Shown here piece by piece: positions 1 through 5,713 of a DNA stretch of 6,380 nucleotides; positions within the stretch are counted from its first letter, which is position 1, and the number at the start of each line of letters is the position of its first letter. This stretch comes from Bacteroidetes/Chlorobi group bacterium ChocPot_Mid (GTDB taxonomy: Bacteria; Bacteroidota; Ignavibacteria; Kapaibacteriales; UBA2268), in contig RCNQ01000307.1 in assembly GCA_003731675.1 (NCBI GenBank), forward strand, positions 1-6,380, in the 5' to 3' direction. A program made the position numbers and the translations under genes. Under the pieces are notes generated by a model, which did not search any database, was not told the origin of the DNA, and saw only the letters and a program-made list of their open reading frames with translations.

Positions 1-1531
1 CCAGAGAGGTTATAAAGCTTTTCCATCAATGGATGCAGGCAAGATTGGTACAGCGGTTGTAACAAATAATGTAGCAGACGCAATTCTTGCAGAGGATCCT
101 TATGATATTAAAGTTATTTTTGGTGTTTGGTGTAATTTTGCTTTTTCAGGGACACAAGCTCAGAGATGGGAAGATGCTTTGAAGAAAGTACCATTCTTCT
201 GTCACGTTACAACAAATGCATCAGAAATGACACATTATGCTGATTTAGTACTTCCAGCAGCGCATCATTCTACTGAAAAATGGTCTGCAAGCAATTCAAT
301 GGCTAATCTTTACAGTTTTATGTCTATTCAGCAACCGGTTGTTAATCGTTTTTGGGATGTAAAAGCTGATGAAAATGAAATTATGTGGGCATTAGCAGAA
401 AAACTGAAAGCAAAAGGATTTTCTAATCTATATGATTTTTATTCAACTGAATTTAAAGACCCAGATACTTCAACTTCTCCGACCACAGAAGAAGAATTTG
501 CAATTTACTCAACAAAATTTAGAACGAAACCTTCTTATGATACTATTGGTGGATGGGAAAAATTCAAAGAACTGGGTATAATAAATTCAGCACAATATAC
601 ATACAGGAAGACATGGGATAATATGGGTACAGTTACAAAGAAATTTGAATTTTATAGCCAAACTTTGAAAAAATCATTGGAAGAACATGCAACTAAATAT
701 ACAACAACTGTTGATGATATATTGACAACTTGTAATTATACAGCTCAGGGTGATTTAGCATTTGTTCCACATTATGAACCACCAATGAGAAAAGGGAGTA
801 AAGAGGAATATCCTTTTGAATTTATTGATTATAAATCAAAACTTAATAGAGAAGGTAGGAGTGCTAATATTCCTTGGTATTATGAATTTCATAAAGTGGA
901 TACTGGCGATGTTTCTTGGGATGATGTTTTGAAAATGAACCCTAAAGATGCACAAAGACTTAATTTAACTGATGGTGAAAAAGTTAGAATTACTTCTGTT
1001 GTAGGTAGCATCGAAGCTACTTTGAAAACTTGGGAAGGAGTCAGAGAAGGAACTGTGGCTAAAGCTTATGGTCAAGGGCACAAAAAATACGGCAAAGTTG
1101 CATCATTGGATTTTGCTAAAGGTACACCAAGAGGAGGCAATAATAATTATATTATTCCAGCTGAATACGAAAGATTGTCTGGTTCAAATTCCAGGAATGG
1201 AGGTTTCTTTGGAGTGAAAATTGAAAAAGCAACAACAGGTATATTCGGTTCGGATGAAAAAGTTAGTCGAAATATTAATGTTAGTGATATTTTCCCAAAT
1301 CCGGCAAAAGATTATGCGACGATCGGAATTACATTACAAACAGATGCCCATGTCAAAATAACAGTATATAATATAGCAGGTAGAAATGTTTTAAATGTAA
1401 ACAACGGAAGTATGTCTCAAGGAAGTCATACTTTGAGAATTGATTTATCTCAATTAGAAAACGGGATATATATATGTCAGGTACAATCTGGTACTTACAG
1501 AACAGCTTTAAAATTAATTGTAGAAAAATAA
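1..1531 (+). CDS. Molybdopterin oxidoreductase, catalytic subunit C-terminal part, with T9SS type A sorting domain (5' partial)
   Basis: The reading frame is open from the left edge (first full codon at position 2), so the ATG at 29 is internal and the N-terminal part with the Fe-S and first Moco-binding domains lies outside. About 509 residues are visible. Numbering from the ATG at 29: residues ~5-85 look like the DMSO-reductase superfamily core (VVTNN, FGVWCNFAFSGTQ, then HYADLVLPAAHHSTEKW, the usual 'ADvvLP' stretch). Residues ~285-395 look like the C-terminal molybdopterin-dinucleotide-binding beta-barrel (MNPKDAQRLNLTDGEKVRI, then AYGQGHKKYG). Residues ~415-500 (1271-1528) are a T9SS type A sorting domain: FPNPAKDYATI, VYNIAGR, LENGIYICQV, LKLIVEK. 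The neighbours are a four-cluster ferredoxin subunit and a TorD-like chaperone, which supports a respiratory complex resembling tetrathionate, thiosulfate or polysulfide reductases. The substrate cannot be decided from this part. The sorting domain predicts export across the outer membrane, which is unusual for an enzyme that receives its cofactor in the cytoplasm. Confidence 0.9.
   Translation, partial: QRGYKAFPSMDAGKIGTAVVTNNVADAILAEDPYDIKVIFGVWCNFAFSGTQAQRWEDALKKVPFFCHVTTNASEMTHYADLVLPAAHHSTEKWSASNSMANLYSFMSIQQPVVNRFWDVKADENEIMWALAEKLKAKGFSNLYDFYSTEFKDPDTSTSPTTEEEFAIYSTKFRTKPSYDTIGGWEKFKELGIINSAQYTYRKTWDNMGTVTKKFEFYSQTLKKSLEEHATKYTTTVDDILTTCNYTAQGDLAFVPHYEPPMRKGSKEEYPFEFIDYKSKLNREGRSANIPWYYEFHKVDTGDVSWDDVLKMNPKDAQRLNLTDGEKVRITSVVGSIEATLKTWEGVREGTVAKAYGQGHKKYGKVASLDFAKGTPRGGNNNYIIPAEYERLSGSNSRNGGFFGVKIEKATTGIFGSDEKVSRNINVSDIFPNPAKDYATIGITLQTDAHVKITVYNIAGRNVLNVNNGSMSQGSHTLRIDLSQLENGIYICQVQSGTYRTALKLIVEK
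1271..1528 (+). other. T9SS type A C-terminal sorting domain (protein domain within the molybdoenzyme gene)
   Basis: This is the last ~86 residues of the catalytic subunit. It shows the usual order of the Por secretion C-terminal domain: an N-terminal 'xxFPNPAxDxxxI' strand, a central 'VKITVYNIAGRNV' strand, 'H-TLRIDLSQLENGIYICQV', and a final 'TALKLIVEK' strand ending in a basic residue at the very C-terminus. In characterised Bacteroidota such domains direct periplasmic cargo through the type IX translocon and are normally cleaved there. The domain follows a short linker after the Moco-binding barrel (around residues 398-414), so it is an appended module and not part of the enzyme fold. Confidence 0.88.
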
Positions 1532-1544
1532 TAATAATAAATAA

Positions 1545-1548
1545 AGGA
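1545..1548 (+). promoter_or_regulatory. Ribosome binding site of the Fe-S subunit gene
   Basis: AGGA sits 7 nt before the ATG at 1556, inside the 24-nt gap after the catalytic subunit stop. It supports that start, and the short spacing supports co-transcription. The gap also carries an ATA/ATAA-rich stretch with no hairpin. Confidence 0.6.
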
Positions 1549-1555
1549 AAAAATT

Positions 1556-2344
1556 ATGGCAAGATATGGAATGGTAATAGATTTACATAAATGTGTCGGT
1601 TGTGGTGCCTGTGCAATAGCATGTAAAACCGAAAATAATACTTTAAACAGGTCAAATACTCAAACATTTAATTGGGCAGATTATTTCATTTCGACAGAGG
1701 GAGAGTTTCCAAATACTAAATATCAATTACTGCCAGTATTATGTAATCACTGTTCAGATGCAGCATGTGTAGCGGCATGCCCGGTTTCACCTAAGGCAAT
1801 GTATAAATCCCCAGAAGGATTAACTTTACACAATGATGATAGATGTATTGGCTGTCAGGCATGTCAGCACGCATGTCCATACAGCACAAAAAATTATTCA
1901 CAGACAGGGGACCAATACAGTGTTATTAGTTTTACTGGTGATGTCGGAAAGGATTTTTGGAAAGATAAAACAGAAGTTATTCCAAATTGTACAGGTTCAG
2001 GAGATGAGGTAGCAAAAAAAGTCGGACAATTACCACCGAATGCAAATATTTATGAACATCCTGATTACAAGCCGGTTAGACCATTATACATTACAGAAAA
2101 ATGTATCCTTTGCGATCACAGAAGAAAAGATGGAATGGAACCTTATTGTGTTGCATCATGTCCTGCACAAGCAAGAACAGTTGGTGATTTTGATGATCCA
2201 AACAGTGAGGTATCAATGTTAATAAAAAAATATCCTTACAAACAGTTGAAAAACAACAAGGGAGAATTTTTAGAACCTGGTGAAAATGGTACTAAACCAA
2301 ATGTTTATTATATTAGAGATTTTGCAACTGACAAAAATGAATAA
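1556..2344 (+). CDS. 4Fe-4S ferredoxin-type electron transfer subunit (DmsB/PsrB/TtrB-like)
   Basis: This 262-aa protein is the electron-transfer subunit expected beside a DMSO-reductase-superfamily catalytic subunit; it would pass electrons between a quinone-side partner and the Mo centre. Sixteen cysteines form four [4Fe-4S] motifs: C13-x2-C16-x2-C19-x3-C23; C63-x2-C66-x4-C71-x3-C75-P; C97-x2-C100-x2-C103-x3-C107-P; and C183-x2-C186-x11-C198-x3-C202-P. A segment of about 75 residues (108-182) separates clusters three and four and holds one further cysteine (C145). No signal peptide or membrane segment is visible, which fits export as a passenger with a Tat-targeted partner. The start is set by the AGGA at 1545-1548 and by the typical MARYGMVIDLHKCVGC opening. 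Its stop overlaps the start of the chaperone gene. The family assignment is firm; the choice among DmsB, PsrB, PhsB and TtrB is not. Confidence 0.93.
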   Translation: MARYGMVIDLHKCVGCGACAIACKTENNTLNRSNTQTFNWADYFISTEGEFPNTKYQLLPVLCNHCSDAACVAACPVSPKAMYKSPEGLTLHNDDRCIGCQACQHACPYSTKNYSQTGDQYSVISFTGDVGKDFWKDKTEVIPNCTGSGDEVAKKVGQLPPNANIYEHPDYKPVRPLYITEKCILCDHRRKDGMEPYCVASCPAQARTVGDFDDPNSEVSMLIKKYPYKQLKNNKGEFLEPGENGTKPNVYYIRDFATDKNE

Positions 2345-2996
2345 ATCATTAGAAGATAATATTTTAAAACTTAAATCTGCTCAGGGATTGATTCAATCCC
2401 TGACAGATTTACTTTCTTTCCCCGGTTCAGAATATCTGAATCCTGAAAAACTAGATGAAGATATTAAATTAATTACATCTTTTGTTGATAATCCTGAATT
2501 TTTAAAGCAACTCGTTGAAATAAAGAATGAATACATTTCCAACGAACAGCAAGAGCTTATGATTGAGTTTGCAAGGTTGTTTGTTGGACCATTTCATGTC
2601 ATTGCTCCTCCTTATGGTTCTTATTATCTTGAAGAAGGGAAATTGATGGGTGATAGCACTTTTCAAGTAAGTAAACTATACGATTCAACCGGCTTGGCAA
2701 TTAATGAATCATTTAAGGATTTACCTGACCATGTTGTAGCAGAATCAGAGTTTTTACTATTTTTAATTCATAATGAAATTCAATTTCTATTAAATGGTGT
2801 AAATGAGAACCTTCAGACAATAAATAATATAAAAAAAGAATTTTTCAATAGATTTTATTACTCATGGATAAAGGAATTTTCGAAAGTAATAATCAATAAT
2901 TCCAGATTAGAATTTTATAGAAAAGTTGGAACTTATTTGAATTTAGTTGTTGATGAATTAAAAAATGAAATAAATAGAGCGCATAATCTAAATTGA
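2337..2996 (+). CDS. TorD/DmsD-family molybdoenzyme chaperone
   Basis: Predicted 219-aa, mostly helical cytoplasmic protein of the TorD/DmsD/NarJ group. Members bind the signal peptide and apo-form of a molybdoenzyme, help Moco insertion, and hold back export until folding is done. Family signatures are clear: EFARLFVGP (residues 77-85), APPYGSYY (90-97), then DHVVAESEFL (131-140), the counterpart of the family 'DHIxxELxFM' stretch. The length suits the family. The frame is open back to an ATG at 2280, but that would add 19 residues inside the ferredoxin gene with no family resemblance. The ATG at 2337 overlaps the upstream stop by 8 nt (ATGAATAA), indicating translational coupling, and no strong Shine-Dalgarno is seen. 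The client is presumably the catalytic subunit ending at 1531. No terminator-like hairpin is apparent just after the stop. Confidence 0.9.
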   Translation: MNKSLEDNILKLKSAQGLIQSLTDLLSFPGSEYLNPEKLDEDIKLITSFVDNPEFLKQLVEIKNEYISNEQQELMIEFARLFVGPFHVIAPPYGSYYLEEGKLMGDSTFQVSKLYDSTGLAINESFKDLPDHVVAESEFLLFLIHNEIQFLLNGVNENLQTINNIKKEFFNRFYYSWIKEFSKVIINNSRLEFYRKVGTYLNLVVDELKNEINRAHNLN

Positions 2997-3034
2997 ATTT
3001 ATAAAGTAAGTTTACATAAATAATTTCTATCTGA

Positions 3035-3362
3035 AGTTCTTCAAATGAGCTAAGTTTATCTGTTAATGATTCTCCTGTCGCTTAACTGCTGTAATGCTTT
3101 GGTTTGCATCTCTGCAAATTCTACTTATTCTGCTATTCATCAATACGGTGGTACCATTAAGCCAACAATACCAATTTCTTTGAAAATGAGGAAATTCTTT
3201 TGGGCTAAATTTTATGAAACAGGTCAAGAGAATTGGAAAGCTATAGCTCTAACAAAAAAGAAAGAGCTGAAACCAGTTTTTGAGATTCCAGGTCGTCCAT
3301 ATATTACACTTACTAATGAAGATTTGGTGGAGATTTTATCGCCTGACTTCCGCACTTTTTAA
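3035..3362 (+). pseudogene. Phage virion morphogenesis (Mu gpG-like tail completion) gene remnant
   Basis: The frame ending at 3362 encodes YSAIHQYGGTIKP, KMRKFFWAKFYETG, ENWKAIALTKK and IPGRPYITLTNEDLVEIL. This is the C-terminal signature of phage virion morphogenesis proteins ('YAaIHqyGG...KMkrFFWA...W+ALAL...IPkRpFlg'), known from Mu-like tail-completion genes and Bacteroidota prophages. The family is usually around 150 residues with an N-terminal half that is absent here. The frame is closed by a stop at 3051. In another frame 3041-3073 reads SNELSLSVNDS, reminiscent of the family's 'tGeLrxSv' segment, so a frameshift between about 3073 and 3090 is likely. The 3' end is also damaged: coding runs into the inverted-repeat arm at 3342 and ends as SPDFRTF-stop, with the last residues coming from the repeat. 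No other phage gene is recognisable nearby; 2997-3034 holds nothing I can identify. Confidence 0.72.
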
Positions 3363-3444
3363 AAAAAGCAAAAAAAATCTTTGGGAAGCCGCATAAATAC
3401 TATATTTATATTTTAGAGTTGGGTGTCCCTGTGCGGAAGTCAGG
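3342..3444. repeat. 14-bp perfect inverted repeat bounding a 103-bp MITE-like element
   Basis: CCTGACTTCCGCAC at 3342-3355 is the exact reverse complement of GTGCGGAAGTCAGG at 3431-3444, with 75 bp between them. The interior is A/T-rich (TTTTTAAAAAAAGC, TATATTTATATTTTAG), has no ORF of note, and its two ends do not extend the complementarity. No clear target-site duplication flanks it (left ...TTATCG, right AGCAAG...). The left arm terminates a broken phage gene and the right arm lies about 30 bp from the broken end of a minus-strand gene. The simplest reading is a small non-autonomous element or an internally deleted insertion sequence. The repeat itself is seen directly; its mobile nature is inferred. 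Confidence 0.6.
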
Positions 3445-3474
3445 AGCAAGGGCAGCATTCATATTTGTCCTCAA

Positions 3475-3923
3475 TCAAGGCACTGCCATACCCCGATACA
3501 AATATGCATCAGGATTAAACTTATAAGTTTCAATGTAATTTGTAAAGTCTACTATTGCATGATTATATCTTTCATGGTCAAAATGAATATGTGCTCTTTG
3601 AAAATACTCTATAGCAGTTTTACATTTTCCAACCTGATAATAACCTTTCTTTATCAGATTATCCTTTACAATGTCATTACCTCGAAATCCCATATAAATG
3701 CGCAGAATAAGACTAATAATCCAAAAAAAGTATCATAATCAGAGTATCTGGTTATACTATTCTTTGAGGTTGCTATTTGAATTAAAATAAAGAAAACAAA
3801 TAATACACCATAACCATAAAGGCCTTTAACAAATACCCAAATATGTGGAAAGAAGAATCCTATAAATGAGAAACCTTCTTGCACTGTTTTTCTTTTCCCC
3901 TTATCATTTTCATATGTCAGTAT
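3475..3923 (-). pseudogene. Decayed DUF2628-like membrane protein with C-terminal TPR (start lost, frameshift, 3' truncated)
   Basis: Two minus-strand frames together make one protein. The first (3923 to about 3723) gives LTYENDKGKRK, then VQEGFSFIGFFFPHIW and a hydrophobic stretch KGLYGYGVLFVFFILI, resembling DUF2628 membrane proteins. The second (about 3729 to 3475) gives YFFWIISLILRIYMGFRGND, then LIKKGYYQVG and a TPR-like unit (YNHAIVDFTNYI, FNPDAYLYRGMA). Adding one T to the T7 run (A7 on the + strand, 3723-3729) joins them as ...SDYDTFFWIISLIL..., which reads through sensibly, whereas the unshifted frame soon stops at 3666. The start is also abnormal: a good AAGGAG (3930-3935) is followed 6 nt later by ATA (3921-3923), not ATG, and the only later start is GTG at 3884. 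The 3' end stops after RGMAVP in mid-TPR; in another frame the next bases read SALIEDKYE, suggesting a second shift near 3485. It is the last member of the minus-strand operon. The family name is a resemblance only. Confidence 0.55.
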
Positions 3924-3929
3924 GTTATA

Positions 3930-3935
3930 CTCCTT
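3930..3935 (-). promoter_or_regulatory. Strong Shine-Dalgarno placed before an ATA codon
   Basis: On the minus strand AAGGAG lies just after the lipoprotein stop (TAA, 3939-3941) and 6 nt before ATA at 3921-3923. This matches the spacing before real starts in the same operon (AAGGAG 5 nt before the ATG at 5704). It therefore marks the original start of the decayed DUF2628-like gene and suggests that an ATG became ATA, or that a rare ATA start is used. Confidence 0.5.
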
Positions 3936-3938
3936 AAG

Positions 3939-4601
3939 TTAAGGGCAAGGAATTCCAAGTTTTCGCTTTATTCGGCATGGATCTTTTTTATTGCCACTTT
4001 TATTATTTCCAATCTTACCATCTTCACAATCTTTAAATTTAGTCAGGACTTCACGAGCTTCCTTACGACAACCTTTTTCAGTTGAACCGTATCGTATTTG
4101 ATATCCTATTTTATTACAGTCATCATCAAACATAGGAGTAACGACTATTTGCTCTGGTTTTAATCCTTGAGCAACTTCTATTTTTGGTACATAATCGATA
4201 CCAGTCCTAACAATTGTTTGGCATTTGCTCTCGAGTTTAACTTTAGTGAAAGCTTTATCTATCAACTTCAAAGTAATATCTCCAGTATTGTCATCAGTAA
4301 CGATATCAAATCCTGCAACAGACATATCTATACCATCCATAATAACTTCTACAGCTTCTCCAGATTTAAATTTATAAGATTCACCGACATTAGAAAAAAC
4401 GAGTCTTCTATTTATGGAAGCACCTTTAATAGCATCAGACATTTCTCCCTGATCATTGTATAGTTTAATTGTATCATGCACGAATTCATATTGTCTAGGA
4501 GAATCTCTTTTAATAAAATCATCAGGATGAAAAATCATATCAGCAGTTTTACATCCTGTCATTAAAACAAGAGTTAAGCAAATTATTTTAAATGTTCTCA
4601 T
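3939..4601 (-). CDS. Putative Cys-rich lipoprotein, function unknown
   Basis: I do not recognise this 220-aa protein. It opens MRTFKIICLTLVLMTGC, a short basic n-region and hydrophobic core ending in a lipobox-like MTG-C17 (Met at -3 is slightly atypical), so it is probably a lipoprotein anchored in the envelope. The mature part is hydrophilic and mixed, with beta-rich middle stretches (EAVEVIMDGIDM, GDITLKLID). Six further cysteines fall in the C-terminal half (ESKC, DDDC, EKGC, KDC, DPC, IPC), which could form disulfides in the periplasm. The tail is Lys/Asn/Gly-rich (GNNKSGNKKDPC). The start is supported by AAGGTG at 4606-4611, four nt before the ATG, overlapping the stop of the upstream gene; the gap is only 8 nt, so the two are co-transcribed. 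The decayed membrane/TPR gene follows 15 nt after its stop. Confidence 0.8.
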   Translation of the reverse strand: MRTFKIICLTLVLMTGCKTADMIFHPDDFIKRDSPRQYEFVHDTIKLYNDQGEMSDAIKGASINRRLVFSNVGESYKFKSGEAVEVIMDGIDMSVAGFDIVTDDNTGDITLKLIDKAFTKVKLESKCQTIVRTGIDYVPKIEVAQGLKPEQIVVTPMFDDDCNKIGYQIRYGSTEKGCRKEAREVLTKFKDCEDGKIGNNKSGNKKDPCRIKRKLGIPCP

Positions 4602-4609
4602 CTTGCACC

Positions 4610-5704
4610 TTAATATTTAATAATTTCAAAATTTATTTTATTAATTGTAAAACCATCAATGAACACTGAAGTTGTTTCATTAAGCTTATCTTCTGAAGGT
4701 AAAAACCAATACACTTTGGCTTGCTTGATGGCATTCCAATTAACTTTTTGATCACCTTTACCGGCATTTGGCATTAACCCTATTATAACTAAATTCTTTG
4801 TATCTTTTGACGGATTATTCTTAATATCTTGACAAGCATTATCAAAGATTTGCTTAATTGAAGTCCATCCAGCTGACTTAACTTTTTTGAGCAATTCAAT
4901 GTATTCAGTTTTTTTCTTGTCATCACACGTTTCTTTAGAACCATTATACGAATCACCTGAAAATACTGTCAAATCAAAGTTGTTCCCTAAGGTCTTCTTA
5001 AATAGTGATGAAAACTGACTTAGTTTTTTCTCGGGAATACTTGAAAGAAATACTGTTGTTATCTTCTTGTAATCACAAATACGTTTGGGAACAACCTGAT
5101 TCGAATTAGTAATATTGAGTTTAGTACTTTCGAAGTACTTAATTATGTCTTGTTCTGGTTCTTCGCTATTGGTTTTAAGTGATAAGATGATTTTTCCTTT
5201 TAGGATCTTTTTATTAATCAGATTTTCGATAAGCGTAACAGCCGCATTAGCTGATTCTTTATCATAGCAATTAGGGAATGAACCGAGGAAAATTGTGCAT
5301 GTGTTTTCATGATCGTTATTCATTAGTTCGTTCAAAGAAGACTCAAGAATATTATTAACCCCAACGTTGTCATTTATTTTCTTCCAATGTATATTTAATA
5401 TTTCATTGAGGGTATCTTTAACCAATATAGGAAAATCTTTTGAAGAAACTAATCCAATGGGTTCCAAAATTTTATAATCTTCAACAGTATTTAAAGAAAT
5501 AATTTTAAAATCAATTTCTTTTAACTCAAAATTTACTGATTCAATAATCTTATTAATATAGTTTTCATTTGAATTATTTTTGTCAGAATTGAGTAGAACA
5601 ATATTAATTGTTTGTCTTTCTTCAGCTGCAATAATCGTATAAATATAATATGCAATTAATAATATGGCGACGACACCTACTCCAATAACTATTATTCGTT
5701 TCAT
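4610..5704 (-). CDS. Single-TM-anchored protein with possible degenerate vWA-like domain, function unknown
   Basis: Unrecognised 364-aa protein. Residues ~4-26 (IIVIGVGVVAILLIAYYIY) form one membrane segment after a short basic start, so the rest is probably periplasmic (N-in signal anchor). The remainder looks like repeated alpha/beta units, each opening with a hydrophobic strand: TINIVLLNSD, NTCTIFLGSFPN and ITTVFLSSIPEKK. The last third recalls a von Willebrand A fold: after ITTVFLSS comes FDLTVFSGDS, then a helix GWTSIKQIFDNACQDI, a strand KNLVIIGLMPNAGKG at the usual 'iilLTDG' place, and AKVYWFLPSED. The MIDAS DxSxS motif is missing, so metal-dependent binding of the classical type is not expected. 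This fold call is an inference by eye. The start is fixed by AAGGAG at 5710-5715, 5 nt before the ATG, overlapping the stop of the upstream membrane gene. It sits between that membrane protein and a putative lipoprotein, suggesting one envelope-associated assembly. Confidence 0.82.
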   Translation of the reverse strand: MKRIIVIGVGVVAILLIAYYIYTIIAAEERQTINIVLLNSDKNNSNENYINKIIESVNFELKEIDFKIISLNTVEDYKILEPIGLVSSKDFPILVKDTLNEILNIHWKKINDNVGVNNILESSLNELMNNDHENTCTIFLGSFPNCYDKESANAAVTLIENLINKKILKGKIILSLKTNSEEPEQDIIKYFESTKLNITNSNQVVPKRICDYKKITTVFLSSIPEKKLSQFSSLFKKTLGNNFDLTVFSGDSYNGSKETCDDKKKTEYIELLKKVKSAGWTSIKQIFDNACQDIKNNPSKDTKNLVIIGLMPNAGKGDQKVNWNAIKQAKVYWFLPSEDKLNETTSVFIDGFTINKINFEIIKY

Positions 5705-5713
5705 TTTAACTCC

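Noticed and set aside
29..31. ATG at 29 as the start of the molybdoenzyme gene
   Set aside because: The frame is open to the left edge and the bases before the ATG (QRGYKAFPS) continue the protein; a catalytic subunit of this family is much longer, so this is an internal methionine.
2040..2222. 60-codon + strand ORF within the ferredoxin gene
   Set aside because: Different frame of a clear four-cluster ferredoxin gene; no recognisable features.
2280..2336. Longer N-terminus of the TorD-like chaperone starting at ATG 2280
   Set aside because: The 19 extra residues lie inside the ferredoxin gene and do not look like the family; the 8-nt overlap start at 2337 fits better.
3342..3444. Inverted repeat as a bidirectional transcription terminator
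   Set aside because: The loop would be 75 nt and neither outer flank has a run of T after the arm; the T run lies inside the loop.
3342..3444. CRISPR or integron attC site
   Set aside because: Only one pair of inverted arms, no direct repeats with spacers, and no attC-type GTTRRRY/RYYYAAC boxes.
3879..4463. Two + strand ORFs (3879-4085 and 4167-4463)
   Set aside because: Antisense to the lipoprotein gene, with Phe/Ser/Asn-rich composition typical of antisense translation of AT-rich coding DNA.
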